A stretch of 64,000 bases of DNA, from assembly GCF_010365785.1 (NCBI RefSeq), contig NZ_CP048387.1, forward strand, positions 310,001-374,000. Direction: 5' to 3'. Both the position numbers and the translations under genes were made by a program. The stretch is from Spiroplasma sp. TIUS-1. GTDB taxonomy: Bacteria > Bacillota_I > Bacilli_A > Mycoplasmatales > Mycoplasmataceae. The notes under the pieces were generated by a model. That model had not been told where the DNA came from and searched no databases. It saw only the letters and a program-made list of their open reading frames with translations. Shown piece after piece: positions 1 to 11,060 of the stretch. Every line of letters begins with the position of its first letter. Within the stretch, counting starts at the first letter, position 1.

Positions 1-598
1 TGCAAAAATATATGATCAGTTTTACAATTTAATAGGTGAGATTGCCCATGAAGACCTAAAAGGTCACTATATAAAAATGGGATCAATTGCGTTAATAATA
101 TTTTTGCCTCTATCGATATTAATATCTTTTCCATATATCTTTATGAAAAATCCTAATACAATTCGTATTTTTATTTTAATTTCATTATTCATAGTTATTT
201 CCTATGTGGTCAGTGTTTTTTCAATAATGTTGCATTTTGAAAAAACATATGAATTTACAAACCCATATATAAAAGCCAGTTACTGAGTTATTGGCATAGG
301 TGGACTAATAATATTAGTTTCAAAAGTGTTTCTTTGAAGAGAAATTAAAAAGCAATTTAAGATTAAAAAGACTTTTGAATATTTAAATGAAGAAAAAGAG
401 TTCATTAAAATTTCAAAAAAACAGCAAGACATTGTTATTAAACGTGATCAATTATTAAAGGATGGAATTGAATTAGAAGATGTAGAACAGCACATTTTAG
501 ATAATGCAAATGAGATATCTGGAAATACAATCAAGAAAAAACATTTATCAAGTGTATGAGAGAAAAAAGCAAAAGCAAAAGAAGCTGATAATAAATAA
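1..598 (+). CDS. Membrane protein, 5'-truncated by window edge
   Basis: The open frame enters from the left edge (first complete codon at base 2) and ends at TAA 596-598, giving about 198 visible residues. Three hydrophobic segments can be seen (around bases 80-140, 155-225 and 285-340), followed by a charged Lys/Glu-rich cytoplasmic-looking tail. In-frame TGA codons at 284 and 557 are read as Trp. The next gene starts 10 bases downstream, so it probably belongs to the same transcript as the RavA-ViaA genes. I do not recognise the family, and the true start lies outside the window. Confidence 0.75.
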
Positions 599-608
599 AA
601 AGGAAAAT

Positions 609-2561
609 ATGGCAATGAAGAAATTCTGAAAATTAACTAGATTTCAAAACAAACTTTTGTTTGTTATTTTAGGTATTTCAGTAGTTGTTGCACCCACAGG
701 AGCAATAATTTATTCTTTTACAACTAGTTCATCATATTCAATTAAAGATCCTTGGGCTGATGCCAGTGATTTAAATAAAAGCTTAGATAAATATTTCAAT
801 GATAAATTGTCACCAACCAGAACAACATTTAGAGTTGGGGAAACTCAAGGTACTGGAATATATGTCAAAGAAAGTGACATTACTGATATCAGGAAAGAAC
901 TTATCAATGGAAATGAATGAATGTCAAAAATGTCTGAAGCAGATTTAAATGAAATGCTTTCAGGAACAGGAGTTTCAATTTCTGAAAATAATAAGCTGAT
1001 ATTCAATGATAAAGAAATGAAGGAATTAGCATTGTTTCCAACAATCTTAAAATATCCATATGAAGGGAATAATAAATTAGGTGAGGTATTTTTTTCTCCT
1101 TCAAATAAAGAGGCAGGAATATTTAAATACAATATTAGATTTTGTTTAAGACTTGGAATAGTGGGATTCGATAATAAAAAATATGATCTAAAGAAAAAAT
1201 ATGACTTTACCTTAAGACATGATCAAGAAACAACTTTACCTGTATTATTAAAATTAATAAATAATGAAAGTATTCAAAAATTCATTCAAGTCAATGAATC
1301 ATTTAATTCAAATGAATCAGTATTGAAAGGTTTATTAAAAACATACTACAATTTAGCAAATAACAGTGGAATGGATTTTTATAGTGAAATTAAACCAAAG
1401 TCAGGATCATTGCCAGCTAATAATAAATATGCACAAGATTATGCAAACGCAAGTTCAATTCACATAAAATATGACAGTAGGAAAATTAATAATATAAAAA
1501 GCTTTGGATCTAATTTATATAATCAACATTTAGGAGACTACAATACCGTTGAATATATCTTTAATAAAATTGGAATTAGTATGCCTAAGATTGAAAATGA
1601 TATTACTGGTTTTAGGTTACGTGATCGCAATTCAGGGTCATGAACATCAATGAGTTCTAGTGATATTAAAACATACAAGGGTTATATAAATTATGGATAT
1701 TCTGATGGAAAAGAAATTACTGATGATGTCGAAAATTCATTATTTCAATCAGAACATAAAATTTTTACAAATAAAGTTAACATTAAATTTTTAGATGTTA
1801 ATAAATCAACAGATATTTACTATGACCAACAACCATATAGCAGAGGGTCAATTAACTATAATAATTACAATATAGTAAATGATGTAAATGATGTAGTAAA
1901 TAATATTAAATATGAAGATTCAAGAGATTTGATCAATCAAAAATTATCTTCTAAACAAAATCAAATTGAACAATCAATAGTTAATACAATTAAAAAAAGT
2001 TTGGATAGCAACGGTGTATCTCAATCAGTATTTGATGAGGTTAGAGTTAGTTCTCCAATGGTTTCTAATATTGCTACACCTGGTTACGCTACAAGAAAAG
2101 ATAATGATAAAGTTTATTTTGACAAAACTATAGATTTTAATAGGGTAGATTCCAAAGCCTTCTTTTATTCAGAAGGAAGATCAGTGAATAGAATAACTCA
2201 ATATCATTTCATACCAAGTAAAGTAATTAATGATCCATATGGTAAAGCTAAATATAATTTAAGTTCTTTAAATATTTCAAATATTCCAAACAACTTATGA
2301 GATACAGATACTTATGAATCAGAAATTATATATTATGTTAAAAATCTAATGAGACAATCAATAGATAGTTGACCAAATAAATTTAAACCTGGAAATGAAG
2401 CTAACGAAATGTCTTATAAGCTAAATGGTCCAATTAAAGGTGGCAAATTGAATGAAGGTAGTTACACTGTAACAATAACTGCTCCAAATAGTTTGTGAAA
2501 TTTTAAAGGATCAAAAACAACAAATACATTTTATGTAAAAAAGAAATCAATGTTGGAATAG
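609..2561 (+). CDS. Large exported or membrane-anchored protein, unknown function (possible 3' frameshift)
   Basis: The reading frame from ATG 609 to TAG 2559-2561 encodes 650 residues. An AAGG ribosome site sits just upstream (about 599-603); ATG 615 is an alternative start. Residues about 16-36 form one hydrophobic segment with basic residues before it and no lipobox Cys, so the rest is probably outside the cell. The remainder is polar, rich in Asn, Ser, Asp and Tyr, with no motif I can name. TGA codons (918, 1641, 2298 and others) are Trp. After an A6 run at 2537-2542 another frame stays open to TAA 2639-2641 and reads as plausible protein, so the gene may really end at 2641 (see findings). 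It lies between two membrane-protein genes upstream of ravA-viaA. Confidence 0.75.
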
Positions 2562-2644
2562 TAATAGTATCAATAGATAGAGAATGAATGGTAAATAATG
2601 GTTATAATTTATTTAACGCATCAATTAACAAAGAGAGGTAATAA

Positions 2645-3307
2645 ATGAGTATTAAACCAAATCATAAAAGTCAGTTTCCTGAACTAAATTTATTAGATGA
2701 AGAAAATAAACGCTCTAAATACGAAACTGAATTATCTGAACTTACTAAATTAGAACAAAAGAAATTTTCTTATATACCTCCAACAAAAGTTAATAACTTT
2801 GCAGGTAGAAGATTATATTGAAGTACTAAGCTTGAAGTAGCAGGAAGAATATTAATTTTATTGGCAGCTTTAATGACAATAATTACATCATTTATCTTAG
2901 GTAAATATGGAATTCTAGTTACAGTTGAAAAATTAATAGGGCAAGAATTAGTTTTCTTTGGAATATCTCTAAGTGATGCAATTAGTTATGGGTTCTTATT
3001 TATAGCACTTTTATTTAGTTTGTTTTATATTTTGCCCTCATTTCTTGCTAAAACTGTAGGTACTGTTAAAAAGTGATCAGTAGTATTTATTATCTTTGCA
3101 ATTGCTCACTTTGTATTCTTTGAATTAATGTGTGCAACATTAATAGTAATAAATAGTATTAGGATAAATAATAATGAAACTATCAACGATATTTACCCAA
3201 TAATTATAATAATGGTATTAGTTACAACAATAATACAAATAATAGGTTCATGTTTTTTAATTGTTAAATCTGATGATATTAAACAAAGAATGAATTTAGA
3301 GATTTAG
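2645..3307 (+). CDS. Four-helix membrane protein of unknown function upstream of ravA
   Basis: ATG 2645 follows a good ribosome site (AGAGAGG, 7 bases upstream). The gene ends at TAG 3305-3307 and encodes 220 residues. About 65 hydrophilic N-terminal residues are followed by four hydrophobic segments (about residues 70-95, 105-135, 145-175 and 185-210). TGA codons at 2819 and 3074 are Trp. The stop lies 13 bases before ravA, so the two are surely cotranscribed. I do not recognise the family. Its position suggests a membrane partner or docking site for the RavA-ViaA pair, which is inference from context only. Confidence 0.75.
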
Positions 3308-3320
3308 GAGAACATAAAAA

Positions 3321-4889
3321 ATGGCAGGATCAAATAGAATAGAAGAATTAATTAATGAATTACAAAAAGGTGTCTATGAAAAAAACGAAGTATTCGTACT
3401 TTCAGTATTAGCAATGCTAAGTGGAGAATCAATTTTCTTATTAGGTAAACCAGGAATTGCTAAATCACTTGTAGCACGACGTATTAAATATGCATTTAAG
3501 GATGGTTCAATTTTTGAATACCTTATGAATAGATTTTCCACTCCAGAAGAAATTTTTGGGCCAATCTCTATTGAAGGTATTCAAAAAGGAGAATATAAAA
3601 GATTAACAAAAAAATACTTGCCAAGTGCAGATATAGTTTTTTTAGATGAAATTTGAAAGGCTGGACCATCAATTCAAAATACACTTCTAACAATCATTAA
3701 TGAAAAAATTTTTAGAAATGCAGGAGAAGATGTAAAAGTACCAATGAAATTGTTAATGTCAGCATCAAATGAATTACCTGCGCCAGGTCAAGGACTAGAA
3801 GCTTTATTTGATAGATTTATTATTAGATATATTGTTGAGGGATTGAAAGATGAAAACAACTTTAATGAAATGATTGCAGGGGATGCTCCATTAGAAATTA
3901 GTGTTGATTCAAAACTACAAATTAAAGCAGAAGAATTTTTTGCTTGGCAAAAAGAAATTAAAAAAGTTCAAATGGATGAGTTAACATTTAATTTTATTTC
4001 TGATTTTAGAAAAGGATTGGATGTAGCAACTGAAGGTGAAGCATATATTTCAGATAGACGTTGAAAAAAAATTGCTGGTTTAATGAAAACATCTGCTTAT
4101 TTCAATGGACGTGTTAAAGTAGATAAACAAGATTGACTTATTATTCCTTACTGTATTTGAGATGATGAGCAACAAGAAGAAGAATATAGTGCATTATTTA
4201 ACGAGTTCTATTTTGAATCATTAAAAGTAGACATCTTTAAAAAATGAGAAGCACTAAAAGTCGAACTTGCTGAACTTAAAAAGCAATATGCATTTGTATT
4301 AGACAATACAACAGAAAAAAGTATTTATCAAAATGTGTTCTCAAAAAAACTACCAGGATCATTTCATAGATTATTGTGGAAAAATTCAGAAAATCCTATA
4401 AATTTTATGAAAGCTGAAGATTATACAAAAATTTTCCACAGTAATGGAAAAGCTACTGAAATTGAAATATTTTGTGGTGATGAGTTGGACAATTTAATTT
4501 CAATTAAAAAAGTTTCAGTAGTTTATATTAACGAAAAAACACTTCAAATTAATGGAGATACAGTTGGTTTAGAAATTCAAAATAAAAAAGATCAAAGTGA
4601 ACTCGATGCCTTACAAACAAAAATTAATGAAGTTGCTTGAAAAGTTGATAATTTGCCAAACTTGATGGTTGAAGAAAAAGAGAGACTTGAAAAAACTTCA
4701 ACAATATTTTTTAGGCAACAATTTGATCTTGTTTTAAATAATGCGTTTGCTGAATACATAGAAATTGTGAATCAACAAAAAATTGCAGAACATGATAATT
4801 TAGAAAAAAGGGTACAAGTTATTAATGAAACTCCGGTTGAAGAGACAGCTGAGTTAGTTTCTAATAAACCAGGTTCAAATATTGAATAA
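3321..4889 (+). CDS. ravA: RavA-type MoxR AAA+ ATPase
   Basis: This gene encodes 522 residues (E. coli RavA has 498) starting at ATG 3321 behind AGGAG at 3306-3310. The Walker A motif GKPGIAKS is at residues 42-49, and the segment around [13 protein letters not shown] matches RavA closely. Walker B VFLDEI is at 106-111, followed directly by [12 protein letters not shown], and the sensor-2 region reads SDRRWKK near residue 244. The C-terminal half is charged, as in RavA. In E. coli RavA is a hexameric MoxR chaperone-like ATPase that works with the VWA protein ViaA at the membrane. Here viaA follows after 18 bases. Four TGA-Trp codons interrupt a standard-code reading before residue 300. Family assignment is strong; the substrate in a wall-less, respiration-poor cell is unknown. 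Confidence 0.93.
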
Positions 4890-4907
4890 TAATTTTTTGG
4901 AGATATT

Positions 4908-6440
4908 ATGGAATTTCAATTTGAAAATAAAATAGATACAAAAATAAAAAAAGAGTTGAGTTACCTACACGAGAAGGACCTAAAAAATCCTGTTTACATG
5001 GCAGCTGTAAAAAGTAGAGGTTTACCAGCTCATTTTTTTGATGACCAAATCAATAATTTTCATGATAAAGAAATTGAAAAAGAAATTAAAAACATAAAAC
5101 TATCCCCTCAACTTGAAAAAGAAATATATTTATTTTATTGAGTAAAAATAAATGGATATGAAGGCACAAAGAAAAATTATTCTAAAATACAAGATTTTCT
5201 TTTTAAAGTTAAATCTCGTTTCTACAATAGATTAAATTTTTATCGTTATGAATTTAATAAAGTTGGAAGTGATCAAAACATGGTCTATAAAAATTTTATT
5301 AAAACTTGAGAAATTATATTAATTAAAAATGTAGTTGAATATAGAATGATCGAAATAGAAGAAAAAAGAATTAAATTTATTCAAAAATTATATGACTATA
5401 TTGAAATTTATGTTGCTTCATCAAAGTTACTAAAAACAGTTTGAAATTTCTTTGGTGATGTATTTGAAGAAACTCTTGCAAAAAATTTGAATATGGAAAT
5501 ATTAGAATCTTTTGCAAATTATTTACAAAATAATCCAGCTATTATGGAAATTGCGTCTTTGATTGGTAGACAAACAAGCAAGAGTGAGTTAATTGAAGAA
5601 CGTAAGATGCTAGATAGACCAATTAAGACTAAAATAAGACCTGTATACTACTCAACTGAAGAAATAGTGGGAGTTTCACAATCTAATGTTTTAGAACACA
5701 CGTTAACAACAGAATTTGCAGTGTTGGGAATTCCAGTACTTGAAACACTATTTTATAAAAAGATGCTTGAAAGTCAATTACAAGTATTTGATTTTATAGC
5801 TTTAGACGAAGTTCCAGAAAGAATAGTAGAAGAACGTGTCTACAATGTTGAAGTCCCAGATAAAAAAGGACCAATAGTTCTTTGCATTGATACTTCAGCA
5901 TCAATGCAAGGTAGTCCAGAACAAATTGCTAAATCATTAGCTTTAGCAATTACAAAAATTGCAATTAAAGAAAAGCGAAATTTCTACATGATTAACTTTT
6001 CAGGTGGAATTGAAGTTTTAGATTTTTCAAAAACAAAAACCATGTTATCAAGTTTAGTAGATTTTCTATCTCAAAGCTTTAATGGGTCAACTAATATAGA
6101 GCCAGCAATTACTCATGCAGCGCGCGTTATGAATCAAAAGAAATGACATAATTCAGACATGCTTATGATATCTGATTTTTTGAATCCCGATTTGTCAGAA
6201 GATACACTTGAACGTGTTAAACATTTAAAATCAATTAGAAATAGATTTCACGCTATTTCTATAGGAATATTAGGTAACAAAAACACTCAGCAACTATTTA
6301 ACAATTCATGAACATATGATCCTCGTGATCCATTTACATCTGAAAAAATTATTTCAGATTTATCAAATGAATTAAATTCTGATTTAAAACACCCGACTTC
6401 ACCAAAAGAAATATTTGAATCAGTATCTAATAGAAAATAA
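4908..6440 (+). CDS. viaA: ViaA-type VWA-domain protein
   Basis: ATG 4908 is preceded by TTTTTTGGAGATATT, whose GGAG is the ribosome site. The gene ends at TAA 6438-6440 and encodes 510 residues (E. coli ViaA has 483). The N-terminal ~320 residues are alpha-helical and charged. The C-terminal von Willebrand A domain has the metal-site motif DTSAS at 328-332, then conserved downstream elements (FLSQSFNGSTNIEP, MLMISDFL, RNRFHAISIG). This architecture and sequence match ViaA, the partner that stimulates RavA ATPase activity. It is the last gene of the run; the following 264 bases carry no gene and no clear terminator before the first T-tract promoter. TGA codons at 5139, 6144 and 6309 are Trp. 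Confidence 0.93.
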
Positions 6441-6704
6441 TTTAAAAAGCAGTTTGTTTATTAGTTAATATTTATAGTTTTTTTATTCATTATTAAACTG
6501 TTATGAATTTTACTCACTTAAGTTATTTATTTTTAGTTTAGAAGTAGATTTTGAGTTTTATGGTAAATAAACTGAATCAAATTAGGATGTTCAAAATAAA
6601 CAGTACAAGTATAAATAATGCTCAAGATTAGCAATATTTTGTAAATAAAGTATTGCTTTTTTTTTTTTTTTTAAATCATAATATCAAAAAAGGTTTAAAG
6701 TTGC
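6441..6704 (+). other. Intergenic region before the surface-protein array
   Basis: I see no gene in these 264 bases. The first 185 bases are AT-rich without an obvious structure. The last 75 contain an inverted repeat AGCAATA/TATTGCT (6630-6636 and 6651-6657), the T16 tract and a -10-like CATAAT that precede gene A. From base 6628 onward the sequence is nearly identical to that upstream of genes B and C. Confidence 0.6.
6647..6682 (+). promoter_or_regulatory. T-tract promoter element 1 (gene A), T16
   Basis: AAAGTATTGC (6647-6656) is followed by an unbroken run of 16 T (6657-6672) and then AAAT and CATAAT (6677-6682). The T run lies between a -35-like TTGC and a -10-like hexamer, so a change in its length would change promoter spacing. 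The gene A start codon is 23 bases downstream. The exact -35/-10 assignment is inference. Confidence 0.6.
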
Positions 6705-9700
6705 ATGAAAGAAGACAGTATTTTAAAAAATAAAAAGATCAAGATAACTTCTATAGCTGCTGTCGTTTTGGTAATTTTAATTATTTTATCTACATTTTTA
6801 TCATTGTATTTTTTCTTATGAAAAGATGATAATAAAAAAACAACAACACAACTAAATAGCATAATAACTGAGACTAATTTAGGTTGAGTTGATGATAATG
6901 AAGATTTAACAATTTTAAATTCTGTTGAATCTTTAAATCCAAAGGCAAATGATGTTTCTTTAAAAGTTAAATCAAAAGATAAAAACAGTGCAATTATTGT
7001 ATCTCCTGAAGTTAATTATGTAGGTGATGTAGATGTCGTATTCCAACAAAAAACTGATATTAACGATTTAGTAGAAAACCCCATTATTGACGGAAATAAA
7101 ATTCCTGAAGAATATACTTTAGAAGAAATAATAGAAATAATTAAATCTCAAAATAATTCTTTAAACCCACTTGATTTAATAATAGAAAATTTTAATCCAG
7201 GGGAAAAAATTCAATTTATCGTAACAACTTCAACAAAAGGTTATAAAGGGAAAGCAACTTTCTTTATAACAAAAATTTCTTTATTAAATGTTATAAAAAA
7301 TACTAATTTAGGTTTGATAAAAGACATGAATGTAGAAACAATAAAAAGTGAAATATTAAATAAAAATCCCGATAGTAAAGCTATGTTAAACAAAATATAT
7401 CAATATATATTAATTGATAATTTAAATAATGTTGAAAAAAATGAATGAACAGCTAGAGTATCTATTGATCATGTTGGATTTAGTAAAGATTCAGTGTATG
7501 TTAGTTTTTCATTACCAAATAAATTGGACAGTATAATTACAAATACTTATTTAGGTTATTTAGCAGATAAAGAAACTGAAACTATTTTGAGTGCAATCAA
7601 ATCTACAAATAGTATTTCTAATGAAATTTTTAAAGATTTAGATTTAAAGATTGAATGTTTAAAAAATAAAAATTCTGATTCTGGTTTTAAAATTAGGGTA
7701 ACTTCAAAAAATACTGTTTCATATACAGGTGAAGTTATCATTACTTTTAATGTCAAAAAAGATATAAGTGAAATAATAAAAAATTTAGATTTGGGATTAA
7801 TACTCAATCCTGAACCTGAAACAATAATTAGTGCTGTTAAATCTAAGAACACTATTCCAGAAGATTTGGAAATAGAAGTCATTGATATAAAAGATACAAC
7901 AGCAAAAGTAACAACAACATCAGAAAAATACCAAGGACATGTAATAGTTAATTATAAGTTAAATGTAATTATACAATTAGATTTAGAAAAAGTAGACATA
8001 TACGTTGATCAAGAAAAAGAAATAAATGTAACAAACTTTAATTTATTAACTGATTTAAAGGTTACTGGAGATGAATTTGTTAGTGTTAGTGGTGAACTAA
8101 TTGATGGAAAAATATTAATTAAAGGTTTAAAAAACGGTAAGGGTTCTTTAACTGTTACAGCTTCAAATGCAATAGAAGCAAAAATAATAGAAGTTAATGT
8201 TTCAAACAAGATTGAAATTGAAGTTGATAAAAAAGAATTAGAATTATTAGCTGGAGAAGCTCAAACTATTAAAGTTATTAACTGAGTTAATTTACTTAGT
8301 CCACAAGTTACCAAAGAAGGAAATATCAATATTGAAAACAATAGTGGAAGCATCACAATCACAGCAAATGAAAATGCAAGTGATGGAAATGCCCAAATAA
8401 CAATAAACTCTGCCAATGCTTTAAAAGAACAAACTATTTCAATAACAATTAGAGCAAAAATAGAAATAGAAACTGATAAGCAATCTGATGAACTTTATAT
8501 TGGAAAAAGTTCAACAATTAATATTACAAACTTTGATGCTTTAACAAATCCAGTCGTTACAGCTGCTGGAGTGGTAACTGCTACAAATGTTGATGGACTA
8601 ATTACAATAGTTGCTGGAACGACTGTTGGAGAAGGAACTATTACAATTTCAGCTGATAATGCAGTTGCGTCAAAAGTTATTACAATAACTGTAAAGGCAT
8701 TGATAGTAATTCAAACAGATAAAGAATCTGATGAAATTTATGCTGGAAAAAGTTCAACTATTAATATTACAAATTTTGATGCTTTAACAAATCCAGTCGT
8801 TACAGCTGCTGGAGTGGTAACTGCTACAAATGTTGCTGGAGTAATTACAATTACTGCTGGAGCAGCAGGACAAGGGACTGTTACAATTTCAGCTGATAAT
8901 GCTGTTGTGTCAAAAGTTATTAAAATAACTGTAGAGGCATTGGTAGTAATTCAAACAGATAAAGAATCTGATGAAATTTATGCTGGAAAAACTTCAACTA
9001 TTAATATTACAAATTTTGATGCTTTAACAAATCCAGTCGTTACAGCTGCTGGAGTGGTAACTGCTACAAATGTTGCTGGAGTAATTACAATTACTGCTGC
9101 TGCTGTTGGAGAAGGGACTGTTACAATTTCAGCTGATAATGCTGTTGTGTCAAAAGTTATTAAAATAACTGTAGAGGCATTGGTAGTAATTCAAACAGAT
9201 AAAGAATCTGATGAAATTTATGCTGGAAAAACTTCAACTATTAATATTACAAATTTTGATGCTTTAACAAATCCAGTCGTTACAGCTGCTGGAGTGGTAA
9301 CTGCTACAAATGTTGCTGGAGTAATTACAATTACTGCTGGAGCAGCAGGACAAGGGACTGTTACAATTTCAGCTGATAATGCAGATGTGTCAAAAGTTAT
9401 TACAATAAATGTAAAGGCATTGGTAGTAATTCAAACAGATAAAGAATCTGATGAGATTTATGTTGGGAAAAATTCAACTATTAATATTACAAATTTTGCT
9501 GATCTAATTAATCCAGAAGTTACAGCTACTGGAGTAATTACTGCTACAAATGTTGCTGGAGTAATTACAATTACTGCTGGAGCAGCAGGACAAGGGACTG
9601 TTACAATTTCAGCTGATAATGCAGATGTGTCAAAAGTTATTACAATAAATGTAAAGGCATTGGTAGTAATTCAAACAGATAAAGATTCTGACGAACTATA

Positions 9701-10772
9701 TGCTGGGAAAACTTCAACTATTAATATTACAAATTTTGATGCTTTAACAAATCCAGTCGTTACAGCTGCTGGAGTGGTAACTGCTACAAATGTTGCTGGA
9801 GTAATTACAATTACTGCTGTAACTGTTGGACATGGGACTGTTACAATTTCAGCTGATAATGCAGATGTGTCAAAAGTTATTGCAATAACTGTAGAGGCAT
9901 TGATAGTAATTCAAACAAATAAAGAATCTATTAAACTTGATACTGGTAAAAGTTCAACTATTAAAATTACAAATTTTATTGATTTAACAAATCCAGTCGT
10001 TACAGCTTCTGGAGCAGTTACTGCTATAAATAATGCTGGAGTAATTACCGTAACTGCTGGAGCAGTTACAGGACAAGGGACTGTTACAATTTCAGCTGAT
10101 AATGCAACTCAAGCTAAAATTATTGTAATAACTGTGAATAAGCCAATTGTTTGACCAAAGGCAATGGATTCAGAATGAATTGACCCAAAAACTGGAGAAG
10201 TTAAATTGGGAACTGTAATCCCTAAAAATGTAACTAAAGTTACAAGGATTGGTTATGGTGAAAATGGACTGGCACACAGGATGCCAAATTCTGTAATCGA
10301 AGTTCCTGACTTAATATCGCCTAAAATAACAGATGCCAGTAAATTATTTTGAGCAGCTACGTCATTTAATGGGGATATTTCGGATTGGGATGTATCAAAT
10401 GTAATCAATATGGATAAGATGTTTTATGGTGCAAATTCATTTGACCAAGATATTTCGGGTTGAGATGTATCAAATGTAACAAGTATGGAGATGATGTTCA
10501 GGGGTTCTGACTCTTTTAATCAGGATATTTCTGCTTGGGATGTATCAAATGTAACAAGTATGGATTATATGTTTGCAACTGCCATATTATTTGATCAGGA
10601 TATTTCGGATTGGGATGTATCAAATGTAACAAGTATGGAATCTATGTTTTATTATGCAAATTCATTTGACCAAGATATTTCGGGTTGGGATGTATCAAAT
10701 GTAACAAATTATGGAACTTTTGCAACTCAGTGTCCTATAGATAAGACATCTAAAATGCCAAAATTTAAGTAG
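6705..10772 (+). CDS. Surface protein A: LG modules, 7 Ig-like repeats, 5 DUF285 repeats
   Basis: This gene encodes 1355 residues from ATG 6705 (AAAAAGG upstream) to TAG 10770-10772. Residues 12-38 form the only membrane segment, after a basic N-terminus, so the rest should face outside. Then come about five copies of a ~65-80-residue beta-rich module with the core TxLGxxxDxxxxTI...YxGxVxVxF, to about residue 425. Two diverged Ig-like domains follow, then seven near-identical Ig-like (Big_2-like) repeats of 80 residues (DNA period 240). After a linker (about 1150-1220, core IGYxENGxAHRMP) there are five 25-residue DUF285/BspA-type repeats (core DISxWDVSNVTxM). The protein ends with a conserved tail SKMPKFK. 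Function is unknown; adhesion or antigenic variation is inferred from architecture. It is the first of seven tandem paralogues. Confidence 0.85.
8461..10140 (+). repeat. In-frame 240-bp tandem repeats coding Ig-like domains (gene A)
   Basis: Seven copies start near 8461, 8701, 8941, 9181, 9421, 9661 and 9901, with a period of 240 bases (80 codons). Copies 2, 3 and 4 are almost base-for-base identical. Loss or gain of whole copies would keep the reading frame. Confidence 0.9.
10330..10740 (+). repeat. 75-bp DUF285-coding repeats (gene A)
   Basis: Five successive 25-codon units contain the DNA core GATATTTC...TGGGATGTATCAAATGTAAC. Four of the five use TGG for the central Trp, unlike the rest of the gene, where Trp is TGA. 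Confidence 0.85.
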
Positions 10773-11060
10773 TTTGGTTCTACTTATTTAGATTTCAATT
10801 TATATAAACACTTTTAATTAATAATTGAATATGTCTTCTTGTAGAGACCGTTTCTTCCAATATACTTATTTTGCCTCTGCATCTCAAATTTGTTGATTTT
10901 GAAATGACTATTTGTTTTATATCTTAATACATATTAAACAAATAAAAAATGAAAAGAAAAAACACTGTAAATAACATAGAAAATTAGCAATATTTTGTAA
11001 ATAAAGTATTGCTTTTTTTTTTTTTTTTAAATCATAATATCAAAAAAGGTTTAAAGTTGC
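10773..11060 (+). repeat. Intergenic spacer A-B, near-duplicate of spacer B-C
   Basis: This 288-base spacer is nearly identical to 15282-15569, with only scattered substitutions. It holds no gene. A weak hairpin AAGTAG/CTACTT overlaps the gene A stop (10767-10785), but it lacks a T tail. The right end carries the AGCAATA/TATTGCT inverted repeat and the T16 element of gene B. Confidence 0.8.
11003..11038 (+). promoter_or_regulatory. T-tract promoter element 2 (gene B), T16
   Basis: AAAGTATTGC (11003-11012), T16 (11013-11028), AAAT, then CATAAT (11033-11038). It is identical in layout to element 1 and lies 22 bases before the gene B start codon. Confidence 0.6.
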
